Positions 19,367 through 30,236 of a DNA stretch of 64,000 bases are shown here, piece by piece. Origin of the DNA: Alphaproteobacteria bacterium (lineage in GTDB: Bacteria > Pseudomonadota > Alphaproteobacteria > Rhizobiales > Rhizobiaceae); NCBI GenBank assembly GCA_024742485.1, contig JANSYK010000004.1, forward strand, positions 1 through 64,000, given 5' to 3'. The first letter of the stretch is position 1, and every line of letters begins with the position of its first letter. The position numbers and the translations under genes are program-made. The notes below the pieces were generated by a model. That model was not told where the DNA came from. It saw only the letters and a list, made by a program, of their open reading frames with translations, and did not search any database.

Positions 19367-20138
19367 TCGGGTCTTTCCCGACCGTGTCGGGTGCCTGACG
19401 GTAATCGTATCGGTAGACCTCGTCGAATCCGAAGCTCTCATAGAGGCCGACCGCCGGACCGTTATCGGCCTCCACCTGAAGCCAGGCCTTCTTGGCGCCG
19501 CGCATGCGCGCCCACCGAAGAGCCGTGATGACAACCTGTCGGCCATGCCCTTTGCGGCGGCAATCGGAGCGCGTGGCCAACTCGAATATGCCGGCCATGT
19601 CGTTGTCGTGCACACACAGCGCCGTCGCCACCGGCCCGGCATTCGGCTCCTCGATGACAAAAAACCCGCTGGTCGGCCGGATCGAACTGAGGACTTCCGT
19701 CAGTCCCGGTTTCAACGCCGGATCGCGGCCATGAACCAATATGGAAGCATCCACATAACGCCCGATCTCGCGGATCGGCAAATGATCCAGTACATCGTCA
19801 AGATTGAGCTCACTGATGTCCGCCATCATGACCCGCGTCTCCTCGACGCGTCGCCAGCCATGGGCATCGAAATAGGAATCCAGTTGCGGCGGCGCCAGAG
19901 GCGATTGCCTGAAAACAAGAGGCCGACCATAGGCCCGGAAACGCTGCGCCGCCCGCTCGACCCGCGCCTCGACATCGCCATGATCCGAAGGGTCAAGCGG
20001 ATTGACAGAGTTCAGACGCTTTGAAGGATGGCCCGCCGTCAGCCGGATTTGCCAGCTGCCGTCATACTGAATGGACGCCGCCGGCCAAGCCCTGAAGCCG
20101 ACGGCCTCCAGTCTGCGTACAATGGCAAGATCCTGCAT
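19359..20138 (-). CDS. GNAT family N-acetyltransferase
   Basis: This acetyltransferase of about 259 aa carries the acetyl-CoA loop near RRKGHGRQV (RxxGxG type) and the following segment AWLQVEADNGPAVGLYESFGF, in the C-terminal half. The N-terminal half (LEAVGFRAWPA, then IRLTAGHPSKRLNSVNPLDP) is typical of a group found beside argJ and mutT in Rhizobiales. The frame begins at 20174; ATG 20138 places the start close before the conserved region and has a weak ribosome site. Substrate unknown. Confidence 0.88.
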   Translation of the reverse strand: MQDLAIVRRLEAVGFRAWPAASIQYDGSWQIRLTAGHPSKRLNSVNPLDPSDHGDVEARVERAAQRFRAYGRPLVFRQSPLAPPQLDSYFDAHGWRRVEETRVMMADISELNLDDVLDHLPIREIGRYVDASILVHGRDPALKPGLTEVLSSIRPTSGFFVIEEPNAGPVATALCVHDNDMAGIFELATRSDCRRKGHGRQVVITALRWARMRGAKKAWLQVEADNGPAVGLYESFGFDEVYRYDYRQAPDTVGKDPNV

Positions 20139-20187
20139 AAAACGTTCCGGTTTCTTTGTTGAGCCTGGGGACATGCGGGAATTTCAA

Positions 20188-21429
20188 TCAACTCCTGTAA
20201 TCGCCATTGATGGCCACATAGTCCTTGGTCAGATCGCAGGTCCAGACCGTTGACCGGCCATTGCCGACACCCACGTCGACCGTGATAGCAATTTCCGGAT
20301 TTTTCATGACCGCGGAGGCCGCGTCCTCACTGTAATCGGGGTCCCGCTCACCGTCGACGGCCACACGGATATCCCCGAACCAGATCTGTAGCCGGTCGCG
20401 GGAGGCCATTTCGCCGGCCTTGCCAACCGCCATCACGATCCGCCCCCAATTGGCGTCCTCGCCCGCAATTGCAGTTTTGACGAGCGGCGAATTGGCAATG
20501 GAAAGCGCGATGATTTTGGCAGCCGCATCGCTGGCCGCTCCTTTGACTGCGATCTCCACTATCTTGCGCGCACCTTCGCCGTCGCGCACGATTTGCAGTG
20601 CAAGATCCTTCATCAGAGCGTGAAGCGCCGTTACGAACGACGCCAGACGCGGATCGTGCGCATCGGTGATACGTGGTGCCCCGCGTGCGGTTGCGGCGCC
20701 TGTTGCAAACAACATCAGCGTGTCCGAGGTGGATGTATCGCTGTCCACCGTGATGGCATTGAATGTGTCGCCGACGCCATCCGCCAGCAGCGTCTGCAAC
20801 ACATCCGGGGCAATGTCCGCATCGGTCACCACGAAAGACAGCATCGTGGCCATGTCGGGCGCGATCATCCCGGCACCTTTGGCAATACCGTTTATCCGCA
20901 CCTCGACACCGTCAATCATCACTTGGCAGGTCGCCAGTTTCGGATAGGTATCGGTGGTCATGATCGCCTCGGCAGCATCCGACCAGCCATCCGTGTCGGT
21001 CGCGTTCGCCAGATCCCTGAGCGTATCCGAGAACCCGTCGGCATCGAGCGGTTCGCCTATAACACCGGTCGAAGCCAGGAAAACCTCCTCGGTCGGGCAA
21101 CCGACGGCCGCCGACGCAACCCGAGCGGTGATCTCTGCGGCTTCGCTGCCCTTGCGACCGGTAAAGGCATTGGCATTACCGGAATTGACGACCAATGCCC
21201 GCGCCCGTCCTCCGACGAGATTGGCCCGGCAGAATTCCACCGGCGCCGAGGCACATAGCGACTGGGTGAACACACCCGCCACACTCGCTGGCGCGTCAAA
21301 CCGCATCAGCAACAAATCCGTGCGGTCGGCATATTTGATGCCCGCGGCGGCCGTTGCGATGCGCACGCCGTCCATCGGCGGCAAATGCGCAAGGGTTTGG
21401 GGCGCAAGGGGAGAGATTTTCGCAGTCAT
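20188..21429 (-). CDS. argJ: Bifunctional glutamate N-acetyltransferase / amino-acid N-acetyltransferase ArgJ
   Basis: ArgJ moves the acetyl group from N-acetylornithine to glutamate (and may also use acetyl-CoA), closing the cyclic arginine pathway. The 413-aa precursor should cut itself at the Ala-Thr bond in [16 protein letters not shown], giving alpha and beta chains with Thr as nucleophile. The C-terminal EYS-like end is replaced by [10 protein letters not shown]. It lies between the parvulin gene and the GNAT gene. Confidence 0.96.
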   Translation of the reverse strand: MTAKISPLAPQTLAHLPPMDGVRIATAAAGIKYADRTDLLLMRFDAPASVAGVFTQSLCASAPVEFCRANLVGGRARALVVNSGNANAFTGRKGSEAAEITARVASAAVGCPTEEVFLASTGVIGEPLDADGFSDTLRDLANATDTDGWSDAAEAIMTTDTYPKLATCQVMIDGVEVRINGIAKGAGMIAPDMATMLSFVVTDADIAPDVLQTLLADGVGDTFNAITVDSDTSTSDTLMLFATGAATARGAPRITDAHDPRLASFVTALHALMKDLALQIVRDGEGARKIVEIAVKGAASDAAAKIIALSIANSPLVKTAIAGEDANWGRIVMAVGKAGEMASRDRLQIWFGDIRVAVDGERDPDYSEDAASAVMKNPEIAITVDVGVGNGRSTVWTCDLTKDYVAINGDYRS

Positions 21430-21472
21430 TGTGCTTGCCGAGTCACCCGGTCGAATGATTCCTGGATCGGCG

Positions 21473-22333
21473 TCAGTTCTGTTCCGTGGGCGCCATGCTG
21501 TCGAGAAGCTTGCGCAGCTCCGGATCGGTCACCTCGACCGACGTTGCCTCGCGTGCTTCCTGGATCAACGCCAGATATTGCTCCTGCAGCAGGACACGAC
21601 GGATCTGGTCGCCAACCTGTTCGAAAGCGGGCGGCGGTTTGTCGCGCATATCTTCGACCTTGATGATATGCCAGCCGAACTGGGTCTTGACCGGCTCCTT
21701 TGTATAGGCGTCCTTTTCCAGCGCGAAGGCCGCTGCTTCAAACTCGGGAACCATACGGCCCTTGGTAAAATACCCCAGGTCACCGCCTTGGGGTCCACTG
21801 GGACCGGTGGATTTCTCCTTGGCCAGCTCAACGAAATCAGCGCCACCTTCCAGCGCCTCGATCACCGACTTGGCCTGTTCCTCACTGTCGACAAGAATGT
21901 GGCGGGCCTTGATTTCCTGCTCCGGCGGGGTGGCGGCAACTTCTTTGTTGTAACGTTCCCGAACCGCCTCTTCTGTCACACCGTCGACGACCTTCGATTT
22001 GAAGTAATCATTATGCAGCGCGCGATCCTTCAGGAAACCAAGCCGACGTTCGAACTCCTCACCCTTTCCGAAACCGGCATTTTCCGCCTGTTGCGCCATC
22101 AGTTTGATGTCCAGCAGCGCCGACAGGGCCGCAGCGGTCTTCTGCTCGTCGGGAAGCCGGTCGAACTGTTGATCGAGATCCGTTTTGGCCAGGTTCAGTT
22201 CCGACTGATAGACGGGCTTGCCCCCGATCGTGGCGATGACCTTGTCCGTGTCTTCCTGTGCGGCGGCGGGAAGGCTGACACTCACAAGCAATGCCAGCAC
22301 GCCGACGCCCAGTGACCTATTGATACGCATCAT
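21473..22333 (-). CDS. Periplasmic parvulin-type peptidyl-prolyl isomerase
   Basis: The 286-aa protein has a signal peptide (cleavage near LPAAAQ, about residue 26), a SurA/PrsA-like helical N-terminal part and a PpiC/parvulin domain (about 135-240): [35 protein letters not shown] and [12 protein letters not shown]. It should fold exported proteins. It is divergent from secA, a conserved and functionally sensible arrangement. Two Met codons open the frame (22333 and 22330). Confidence 0.93.
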   Translation of the reverse strand: MMRINRSLGVGVLALLVSVSLPAAAQEDTDKVIATIGGKPVYQSELNLAKTDLDQQFDRLPDEQKTAAALSALLDIKLMAQQAENAGFGKGEEFERRLGFLKDRALHNDYFKSKVVDGVTEEAVRERYNKEVAATPPEQEIKARHILVDSEEQAKSVIEALEGGADFVELAKEKSTGPSGPQGGDLGYFTKGRMVPEFEAAAFALEKDAYTKEPVKTQFGWHIIKVEDMRDKPPPAFEQVGDQIRRVLLQEQYLALIQEAREATSVEVTDPELRKLLDSMAPTEQN

Positions 22334-22671
22334 TTTAACCTCTTTCGAACCAGACCTGGTCGCAGAACGGGACGCCGGCTATGAGCTGCCGGAACCCGCG
22401 ACGGACTCTGTTCAACACAGCGACATCGCCCGCTTCCATCATGGGCGGTTTTCTGACTTGCCACAAGGCGGAATCGGATACACCATCTTGTTACCGACTT
22501 GCCCGGCACCAAAGCGCCGTTGACATCGATCACACCCCCTCTTATCTGTCACGCAATCTCGCGTCCAGTTCAGTATCGGGCGGATCGGCTTCAAATCGGC
22601 TTTATCACACCACAAGAACGGAGCTGGAACCGGTTCGTCGCCCGTACGATCGATAGGAAAGGACCATATTT
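22334..22671. other. Divergent promoter region between the parvulin gene and secA
   Basis: No gene is seen in this 338-bp gap. A good sigma-70 promoter for secA is found at 22520-22548. No equally clear box is visible for the parvulin gene on the other strand. Confidence 0.5.
22520..22548 (+). promoter_or_regulatory. secA promoter
   Basis: A perfect TTGACA (22520-22525) and TATCTG (22543-22548) are 17 bases apart. Transcription would start near 22555 and leave a leader of roughly 115 bases before secA ATG 22672. Confidence 0.6.
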
Positions 22672-25407
22672 ATGGTCAGCTTCGGCGGCATTGCCCGCAA
22701 ATTGTTCGGTTCTTCCAACGACCGTCTCGTCCGTTCATATCGACCGCGTGTCGATGCAATCAATGCGCTGGAAGAGGAAATGAAATCCCTCTCAGACGCG
22801 GACCTGACAGCGCGGACGGCCCAATTTCGCCAGCAACTGGCAGATGGCAAGACCGTTGACGATCTGCTTGTTCCGGCATTTGCAACAGTTCGTGAAGCCT
22901 CACGCCGGGTGCTGGGACTACGGCCCTTCGACGTTCAGCTGATCGGCGGCATGATCCTGCACGAAAATTCAATTGCGGAAATGAAAACCGGTGAAGGAAA
23001 GACTTTGGTCGCCACCTTGCCGGTCTATCTGAACGCCTTGGAAGAAAAGGGCGTCCATGTGGTGACGGTCAATGACTATCTGGCGACACGCGACGCCGAA
23101 TGGATGGGTCAAATCTACAATTTCCTCGGCCTGTCCACGGCAACCATCATTCACGGCATGGACGACGATGAGCGCCGTGCGGCCTATGCCTGTGATGTCA
23201 CCTACGCCACCAACAACGAGCTCGGTTTCGATTATCTGCGCGACAACATGAAATATGAGCGCGGCCAGATGGTCCAGCGCGGCCATAACTACGCCATCGT
23301 CGATGAGGTCGATTCCATTCTCGTAGACGAGGCGCGCACGCCATTGATCATTTCCGGCCCGCTGGATGACCGCTCAGATCTCTACAACACGGTCGATGCC
23401 TTCATTCCGCTGCTCGAAGAGCGCGATTACGAGATCGATGAGAAACAGCGCTCCGCGACCTTCTCCGAGGAGGGCACCGAGAAGCTCGAAGGAATGCTTC
23501 GGGAAGCCGATCTGCTGAAAGGCGAAGCGCTCTACGATGTCGAGAATGTCGCAATGGTGCATCACGTCAACAACGCCCTGAAGGCACACAAGCTTTTCAC
23601 CCGCGACAAGGATTACATCGTCCGCAACGGCGAAATTGTCATCATTGACGAGTTTACCGGCCGCATGATGCCGGGCCGCCGCTATTCGGAAGGCCAGCAT
23701 CAGGCACTCGAAGCCAAGGAAAAGGTCGAGATCCAGCCGGAAAACCAGACCTTGGCTTCGGTGACATTCCAGAACTATTTCCGCATGTACCGCAAGCTGG
23801 CCGGCATGACGGGTACGGCATCGACCGAGGCGGAGGAATTCGGCAATATCTACGGGCTGAATGTGGTCGAGGTACCGACCAACCTGCCGATCCAGCGTCT
23901 GGATGAGGACGATGAGGTCTATCGGACCGCGGAAGAGAAATTCTCGGCCATTGCAGCCGAAATCAAAAGCGCACGCGAGCGGGGACAGCCGATCCTGGTC
24001 GGCACCACATCGATCGAAAAGTCGGAATTTCTCGCCGAACTTCTCAGCAAGGAAGGTGTCGAGGGATTTCAGGTTCTTAATGCCCGCTATCACGAACAGG
24101 AAGCCATGATCATCTCCCAGGCGGGCGTGCCGGGCGCCGTGACCATCGCGACCAATATGGCCGGCCGTGGAACGGATATCCAGCTCGGCGGCAATGTCGA
24201 CATGCGTCTTGCACAGGAACTGGCCGAAATCGAGGACGAAGCGGAGCGCCAGTCACGCGAGGAAAAAATTCGCGCCGAGGTTCAGGAACTGAAGGACAAG
24301 GCGTTGGCGGCCGGCGGCTTGTTTGTCCTGGCAACCGAACGCCATGAAAGCCGGCGCATCGACAACCAGCTGCGCGGACGTTCCGGACGCCAGGGAGACC
24401 CCGGCCGTTCGAAATTCTACCTGTCGCTGCAGGACGATCTGATGCGGATTTTCGGATCCGACCGTATGGACGGCATGCTCAAGAAGCTTGGTCTCCAGGA
24501 AGGCGAGGCCATTGTCCATCCGTGGATCAACAAGGCCCTCGAACGGGCCCAGAAGAAAGTCGAGGCGCGAAACTTCGACATTCGAAAGAACCTGCTGAAA
24601 TTCGACGATGTGATGAACGACCAGCGCAAGGTCGTGTTCGAGCAACGCATCGAACTGATGGATGCAGATGACATCTCCGAAACCGTGGCCGACATGCGCC
24701 AGGAAGTCGTGGAAGATCTGGTCGCCCGTCATATTCCGGAAAAAGCCTATGCGGAACAATGGGATATTGACGGACTTGTCGAGGAGACCGGGACCTATCT
24801 CAACCTTCAGCCACCCCTGGCGGAATGGGCCGAGGAAGAGGGCATTGCCGACGAGGATATCCGTGAGCGCCTCACCGCGGAGGTCGAAAAGGCAGCCAAG
24901 GAACGGGCCGAGCGCTTCGGTCCCGAGGTCATGACCTATGTGGAAAAATCCGTCGTTCTGCAAACACTCGATCATCTGTGGCGCGAACATCTGGTCAATC
25001 TGGACCATCTGCGTTCGGTCATCGGCTTCCGCGGCATGGCCCAGCGTGATCCGCTTCAGGAATACAAGGCCGAGGCATTCGAGCTGTTCCAGTCATTGCT
25101 TGGCAGCCTGCGGCAGACGGTGACGGCCCAACTCATGCGGGTTGAACTGGTGCGTGAAGCCGCCGATGCCCCCGAACCGGAGCCGCCGGAGATGGAAGGC
25201 CACCATGTCGATGCCACCACCGGGCAGGATGAATTCATCGAGGCCGACGGGGAACTGCAGACACTGGCGCCGGTACAGCATAAGACCGTTGCGGCGGAAG
25301 AGCGTGATCCCAACAACCCGGCAAGCTGGGGCAAGGTCGGCCGCAACGAGGCCTGCCCCTGCGGGTCCGGCAAGAAATACAAGCACTGCCATGGTGCGTT
25401 CACCTGA
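22672..25407 (+). CDS. secA: Preprotein translocase ATPase SecA
   Basis: SecA drives Sec-dependent export through SecYEG. The 911-aa length is normal. Walker A is MKTGEGKT (near residue 104), the DEAD-type [16 protein letters not shown] lies near 207, and motor domain 2 ends with [13 protein letters not shown]. The C-terminal zinc/SecB-binding tail [17 protein letters not shown] has the CxCx8CH ligands. It is divergent from the parvulin gene and monocistronic by appearance. Confidence 0.98.
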   Translation: MVSFGGIARKLFGSSNDRLVRSYRPRVDAINALEEEMKSLSDADLTARTAQFRQQLADGKTVDDLLVPAFATVREASRRVLGLRPFDVQLIGGMILHENSIAEMKTGEGKTLVATLPVYLNALEEKGVHVVTVNDYLATRDAEWMGQIYNFLGLSTATIIHGMDDDERRAAYACDVTYATNNELGFDYLRDNMKYERGQMVQRGHNYAIVDEVDSILVDEARTPLIISGPLDDRSDLYNTVDAFIPLLEERDYEIDEKQRSATFSEEGTEKLEGMLREADLLKGEALYDVENVAMVHHVNNALKAHKLFTRDKDYIVRNGEIVIIDEFTGRMMPGRRYSEGQHQALEAKEKVEIQPENQTLASVTFQNYFRMYRKLAGMTGTASTEAEEFGNIYGLNVVEVPTNLPIQRLDEDDEVYRTAEEKFSAIAAEIKSARERGQPILVGTTSIEKSEFLAELLSKEGVEGFQVLNARYHEQEAMIISQAGVPGAVTIATNMAGRGTDIQLGGNVDMRLAQELAEIEDEAERQSREEKIRAEVQELKDKALAAGGLFVLATERHESRRIDNQLRGRSGRQGDPGRSKFYLSLQDDLMRIFGSDRMDGMLKKLGLQEGEAIVHPWINKALERAQKKVEARNFDIRKNLLKFDDVMNDQRKVVFEQRIELMDADDISETVADMRQEVVEDLVARHIPEKAYAEQWDIDGLVEETGTYLNLQPPLAEWAEEEGIADEDIRERLTAEVEKAAKERAERFGPEVMTYVEKSVVLQTLDHLWREHLVNLDHLRSVIGFRGMAQRDPLQEYKAEAFELFQSLLGSLRQTVTAQLMRVELVREAADAPEPEPPEMEGHHVDATTGQDEFIEADGELQTLAPVQHKTVAAEERDPNNPASWGKVGRNEACPCGSGKKYKHCHGAFT

Positions 25408-25748
25408 AGCCTTTCTGATTTGGGCTGTGGTGATCGAGCAGCTTGGATGCATGAAAGAAGTCAGAGACCAACACCGTTTGCTGTCTCTGACAAAGTGAGA
25501 AATACTCCTGAACGCCATCACGTGAATGTGAAGGGCCCGATTTGCTGCGACAGCCAACCGGTTGTCGCCTCAATACCGGTGCCGGCGGCCGCACCATAGG
25601 CGGTGCAATGAAAACAGCTGTTCCGCATGGGGCAGAACCGCCTGCAAAACCAGTATCTTAAGGATCTGGAAACCCTGCTTACCCAAAGGTTTTTTAACGC
25701 GCCTGTGCGACATTCGCACAAGGATCGGGACGGAACCGGACGTGTAAC
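25408..25748. other. Intergenic region between secA and the flippase gene
   Basis: No gene is seen in this 341-bp gap. It holds a 9-bp hairpin with one G-U pair at 25547-25568, which lacks a T-run, and a perfect 17-bp palindrome at 25704-25720 just before the flippase gene. It is AT-richer near the palindrome. Confidence 0.45.
25704..25720 (+). promoter_or_regulatory. Palindrome upstream of the flippase gene (candidate operator)
   Basis: TGTGCGA-cat-TCGCACA is a perfect 7-bp inverted repeat with a 3-base centre. It lies 28 bases before the GTG start at 25749, where a repressor would block transcription. It follows an AT-rich GGTTTTTTAACG stretch. Confidence 0.4.
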
Positions 25749-27176
25749 GTGCGTATGATGACTGGAAATTTGACGGGGAACACACCGACGGCGGATCTCG
25801 CTGCCCGGTCGATGGCTGCCCGGATTCTGGACAAGGCGACGCAGATCCTGAAAGGCGCTGACGGCCAAAGTGAAGCCCAGAGGATGTCGCTGATCGCCTT
25901 TGCCATCCGGATTGTCGGCGCCGGCATTGCATTTCTGTCCCAGATCATCCTTGCCCGCCTGATGGGTCCATTCGAATATGGAATATTCGTCTTTGTCTGG
26001 GTCATGGCCATTATCGTCGGCAATCTGTCATGCTTGGGTTTCCACACTGCGGTCATTCGGTTTTTGCCGCAATATCGCGCCCATGGCGAGATCGCCCACA
26101 TTCGCGGCATTACAGTCACGGCCCGGCTGGTCGCATTGCTTTCAGCCACGGCGCTTGCCGCGACCGGCATGGGCGTCCTGTATCTCTTTGGTGACCGGAT
26201 TGGCGGCTACTATGTCATTCCGCTGTTTCTGGGCGCGTTCGCCCTTCCGATGATTGCGCTGGGCGATGTGCTCGACGGCACCGCCCGCGCAAACAACTGG
26301 CCGGTGCAGGCCCTCAGCCCCACCTATCTGGTGCGCCCTGTCCTCATTCTTGCCGTGACCGTTTCGGCTCTCCTGATCGGATACGGCGCCAGCGCAACAA
26401 CTGCACTCTCTGCGGCGCTCATTGCCACCTATCTGACCACGGTGTCCCAGCTGTTCCTGCTCGGATGGCGGCTACGCAAGCGTTACGAGGCGGGACCACG
26501 AAAAATCCGCTTCGGCTACTGGGTGACGATTTCACTGCCGATCTTCCTGATCGAGGGATTCTACTTCCTGCTGACCAATTCCGATGTCATCATGGTCGGT
26601 ATCTTCCTGGAACCGGATCAGGTCGCCACCTACTTTGCAGCCGCCAAGACCATGGCGCTGGTGCATTTCGTCTATTTCGCCATCAAGGCCGGCATGACAC
26701 CCCGTTTCTCGGCGCTGGTTGCCGAGGACCAGCGGCATGAGCTTGCCGTCTTTGCCGCGAACACCGCGCGGTGGACCTTCTGGCCATCGCTGGCTCTCGG
26801 TGGTGCAGTGCTGGCACTTGGCCCGTTTCTCCTGTCACTCTTCGGTCCCGAATTCGGTGCCGGTTATCCGCTGATGTTCATTCTGTTTGCGGGAATTTTG
26901 GCCAAGGCATTCATAGGCCCCGGTGAAGCCCTGTTGACCATGGCCGGTGAACAGAAAATCTGTGCGCTGGTCTACTTCATCGCCTTGGTCGTCAATATTT
27001 CCGGTAACCTTTTGCTCATCCCGATTCTCGGTCTGACAGGCGCGGCCGTGGCCACGATGCTGGCCATGACGGTCGAGGCTGCGCTGTTGTTCACGGTCAT
27101 TCGCAAACGCCTGAACATCACCATGAGCATATTGAGCAGGCCAAACGGCAAAACATTGCCCCAGGGGGCAGACTGA
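25749..27176 (+). CDS. Polysaccharide flippase (Wzx/MATE-like, oligosaccharide flippase family)
   Basis: The 475-aa protein has about 12-14 membrane spans, starting near residue 50 (IAFAIRIVGAGIAFLSQIILARLMGPFEYGIF), the usual opening of lipid-linked sugar exporters. It should flip a lipid-linked glycan across the inner membrane. The start is GTG 25749 or ATG 25755. It is followed one base later by an acetyltransferase gene, so the two form an operon; no glycosyltransferases are nearby, so the glycan is unknown. Confidence 0.88.
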   Translation: MRMMTGNLTGNTPTADLAARSMAARILDKATQILKGADGQSEAQRMSLIAFAIRIVGAGIAFLSQIILARLMGPFEYGIFVFVWVMAIIVGNLSCLGFHTAVIRFLPQYRAHGEIAHIRGITVTARLVALLSATALAATGMGVLYLFGDRIGGYYVIPLFLGAFALPMIALGDVLDGTARANNWPVQALSPTYLVRPVLILAVTVSALLIGYGASATTALSAALIATYLTTVSQLFLLGWRLRKRYEAGPRKIRFGYWVTISLPIFLIEGFYFLLTNSDVIMVGIFLEPDQVATYFAAAKTMALVHFVYFAIKAGMTPRFSALVAEDQRHELAVFAANTARWTFWPSLALGGAVLALGPFLLSLFGPEFGAGYPLMFILFAGILAKAFIGPGEALLTMAGEQKICALVYFIALVVNISGNLLLIPILGLTGAAVATMLAMTVEAALLFTVIRKRLNITMSILSRPNGKTLPQGAD

Positions 27177-27177
27177 C

Positions 27178-28455
27178 ATGCCATCCAATCCATTTCTGAA
27201 CGGTGATCCCGGCGGAACCGCAACCACGACCGTAACGAACATTGCCGGACTCAACATCGAGCGGCCCGTGGCGGAAATGTCGGCAGAAACCGGCAAGCCG
27301 TCCCGTCACCTGTCCATTTATCCACCGCGCGCCGGATACGACCTGAGAGACGAACTCGACTATCTCACGCACCGCGCCATCGAATCCAATGTGTTTTTCT
27401 CGCCGCGCTTTCTCGCACCGGCCATGCCGCGGCTCGAGGACAAGCTCATCCGCCTCCTGGTCATGCGCGACGAGGATGAGACACGCAGCAGAGTGCGGTT
27501 CCTCATGCCGTTTTCCGTGGAGCGGCCCGGCTTTTCGATGGGCGCTCCCATCATGCGGGTCTGGGCCAATCCTTACGGCCCGCTCGGCACGCCGCTTCTG
27601 GATCAGGAGGGAGCGGCTGAAACGCTGGACAATCTGCTGGATACACTCAGCCGAGGCGATCTCGACCTTCCCTCGGTTATGGTGATTCCAAGCGCACGCA
27701 TGGACGGCCCCTTCGTCCAGTTGTTGCGCGCCGTAGCGATCAGCCGCAACCTGTCGGTGACGGAAACAGACCTTGTGGAACGGCCGATGCTGCAGAGCAT
27801 GGAAGACGGCCAGACCTATCTGAGCCAATCGATCTCGGCCAAACACCAGCGCGAACGCCGTCGGCAGAGACGCCAGCTCGGTGAACTCGGCGAACTGACC
27901 TATGACGTTGCCCGCCTGCCGGATGACATTCGCCATCGCATGGAAGAGTTTCTGACGCTCGAGGCCAGTGGCTGGAAGGGTCGCCGCCGTACGGCCATGG
28001 TCGTTGACCGCTACCGCGCAGCCTTTGCCCGTGAAGCGATCACCAATCTGGCCGAAAACGATAATGTTCGTATCCATACGCTTAATCTGGACGGCAGGGC
28101 CATAGCCTCGACCGTGGTCTTCCTGATGGGTGGAACGGCCTACACCTGGAAAACCGCCTTCGACGAGGCCCATGCCCATTTCTCGCCCGGCCAGCTTCTG
28201 ATGGACGACCTGACGATCACCCACCTTGACGACCCCAACATCGTCATCACCGATTCCTGTGCCGTACCCGATCACCCGGTGATGAGCCGCCTGTGGCGCG
28301 AACGCTGTTCCATGGGGACTCTGATCGTCGGTCTCGATCCGTCAGGCGACCGCGATGTACGCCAGGTCGCAAAGCAACTGCATCTTTATCAAAACACCCG
28401 CAACATCGCGCGGACAGTCCGGGACCGCTTGCGTGGCCTGGCGAAGCGAAAATAA
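27178..28455 (+). CDS. BioF2/CelD-like GNAT acetyltransferase
   Basis: The 425-aa protein has the double-GNAT layout of the BioF2-like (CelD/FemAB-related) family: a basic linker SAKHQRERRRQRRQLGELG (about residues 220-240), FLTLEASGWKGRRRTAM, and the C-terminal acceptor fold with FLMGGTAYTWKTAFDEAHAHFSPGQLL. Such enzymes acylate cell-wall or exopolysaccharide precursors. The link to the flippase one base upstream supports a glycan-modifying role, which is inference. Confidence 0.88.
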   Translation: MPSNPFLNGDPGGTATTTVTNIAGLNIERPVAEMSAETGKPSRHLSIYPPRAGYDLRDELDYLTHRAIESNVFFSPRFLAPAMPRLEDKLIRLLVMRDEDETRSRVRFLMPFSVERPGFSMGAPIMRVWANPYGPLGTPLLDQEGAAETLDNLLDTLSRGDLDLPSVMVIPSARMDGPFVQLLRAVAISRNLSVTETDLVERPMLQSMEDGQTYLSQSISAKHQRERRRQRRQLGELGELTYDVARLPDDIRHRMEEFLTLEASGWKGRRRTAMVVDRYRAAFAREAITNLAENDNVRIHTLNLDGRAIASTVVFLMGGTAYTWKTAFDEAHAHFSPGQLLMDDLTITHLDDPNIVITDSCAVPDHPVMSRLWRERCSMGTLIVGLDPSGDRDVRQVAKQLHLYQNTRNIARTVRDRLRGLAKRK

Positions 28456-28461
28456 ATTTCG

Positions 28462-30093
28462 TCATGAACGGGCTTCGCGGATGGCCCGTTCCCGTAATTC
28501 GCGGCGGATCACCTTGCCCGTCGTGGTCAGGGGAAGCGAGCCGACGAACTCCACCTCACGCGGATACTCGTGGGCCGACAGCCGCGTCTTGACCCAATCC
28601 TGGATATCGCCGGCAAGGGCGTGACTGGCGCGCCGGTCCGGCTTCAGGACTATGTAGGCTTTTACGATCTCGGTGCGCATTGCATCGGGTTTGCCGACCG
28701 CGGCGGCCAGCGCAACCGCCGGATGGCCCGTCAGGCAGTCCTCGATTTCACCTGGCCCGATCCGATAGCCCGCCGATGTGATGACATCATCATCGCGGCC
28801 AAAGAACTCGAAATAGCCGTCCGCACTCCTGATGCCTTGATCACCGGTAAGCATCCAGTCGCCAATGAACTTTCGCTCGGTCGCATCCGGATTCTGCCAA
28901 TAGCCCAGGAACATGACGGGATCGGGCCGTTTGACAGCAATTTGCCCGGCGGTTCCGGTTGGAACTTCCCGGCCGTCCTGGTCGATCACCGCGACAGTGT
29001 GGCCGGGCACCATTTTGCCGATCGCTCCGGGTCTGCTTACACCCAGCTTAGCGCAAGCAGACAGCACCAGATTGCACTCCGTCTGACCGTAGAACTCATT
29101 GACGGTGATGCCGAGTTCACGCTGCGCCCATTCAAGGGTTTCCCGGCCCAACGACTCGCCACCGGAGCCGATGGTCCTGAGCTTGAGGTCGAAATGCGTT
29201 CCGGGACGATCGACCGATTTGAGCATTCGCAGGGCCGTGGGCGGCAAAAATGTGTTGCGAACCCCCATCGCCTCCATGATTTCAAAGGCCACCACCGGAT
29301 CGAATTTCTGCGCATCGGAGGAGACCACGGCTACGCCGAAATAGAGCCCCGGCAACAGCACGTTCAGAAGGCCACCCGCCCAGGCCCAGTCCGCCGGTGT
29401 CCAGAGCAGATCGTCCGGCTGGGGGAAGAACTCATGGGCGAACTCAACACCGGGAAGATGGCCAAGCAACACCCGGTGACCGTGCAATGCGCCCTTCGGT
29501 GGCCCGGTGGTTCCGGACGTGAAGATCATCAGCGCTGGATCTTCCGCATGGGTCGGAATTATTTCAAAGTCAGTTGAATGACTTTTTACCAACTCTTTGA
29601 ATGAAATCGCGTCCAATATATCGTCGGTCGAAATCACGACCGGCTGTGCTGCCAGCCCGGCGGCAGCAATTGCGAGCTTTTCGACACCGTCGGCATTGGC
29701 GATGACTGCACTCGCACCGGAGGTCTTCAACCGGTAGGCCAGTGCTTCGGGCCCGAACAACAGGGCCAGGGGCACCGCAATGGCTCCGAGCTTGTAGATT
29801 GCCATATGGGCAATCACGGTTTCAAAACTTTGCGGCAGCATCAGAGCCACCCTGTCGCCCCGCCTGACCCCATGCGCGGCAAGCCCGTTGGCAAGGGCAT
29901 TGGACTGCTCACGCAGCTCCTTGTAGGTCAGCCTGTCCGCCGGACCATTCTGCCGGTAATGCAGGAGGCAGACCCGGTCAGGCTCCAGGCGGGCCCAATC
30001 GTCGCAAACGGCGGCGGCGATGTTGAACTGCTCGGGGACCTCCCACCGGAAATCATCGATCAGCGCCTCGTAAGTATCACGGCTTGGAAGCAT
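28462..30093 (-). CDS. AMP-dependent acyl-CoA synthetase
   Basis: The 543-aa enzyme activates a carboxylic acid to its CoA thioester via an acyl-adenylate. The P-loop-like MIFTSGTTGPPKGALHGH (about 189-206), YGQTECN (about 337) and the C-terminal hinge and catalytic Lys of GKVIRREL are present. The closest familiar group is the medium-chain/ACSM-like or AcsA-like synthetases; the substrate cannot be read from sequence. It converges on the acetyltransferase gene with 6 bases between stops. Confidence 0.9.
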   Translation of the reverse strand: MLPSRDTYEALIDDFRWEVPEQFNIAAAVCDDWARLEPDRVCLLHYRQNGPADRLTYKELREQSNALANGLAAHGVRRGDRVALMLPQSFETVIAHMAIYKLGAIAVPLALLFGPEALAYRLKTSGASAVIANADGVEKLAIAAAGLAAQPVVISTDDILDAISFKELVKSHSTDFEIIPTHAEDPALMIFTSGTTGPPKGALHGHRVLLGHLPGVEFAHEFFPQPDDLLWTPADWAWAGGLLNVLLPGLYFGVAVVSSDAQKFDPVVAFEIMEAMGVRNTFLPPTALRMLKSVDRPGTHFDLKLRTIGSGGESLGRETLEWAQRELGITVNEFYGQTECNLVLSACAKLGVSRPGAIGKMVPGHTVAVIDQDGREVPTGTAGQIAVKRPDPVMFLGYWQNPDATERKFIGDWMLTGDQGIRSADGYFEFFGRDDDVITSAGYRIGPGEIEDCLTGHPAVALAAAVGKPDAMRTEIVKAYIVLKPDRRASHALAGDIQDWVKTRLSAHEYPREVEFVGSLPLTTTGKVIRRELRERAIREARS

Positions 30094-30236
30094 GGGCGTC
30101 CGGATGGCCTCGCTTGAAATCCTGTCGCTCCGGTCGGGGTACCATCACACGATAATTTCAGCAACTCATACTCTGTGACGTTGAATCCGGGCACGCTGCA
30201 ACTACCGGTTATCATCATTATGCGGTATGATGGTCC

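Noticed and set aside
25547-25568. A terminator for secA
   Set aside because: The 9-bp hairpin is about 140 bases past the stop and has no T-run.
30131-30145. A second copy of the tRNA-Leu 3' end as an attachment site
   Set aside because: Only eight bases (CCGGTCGG) match, which is within chance.
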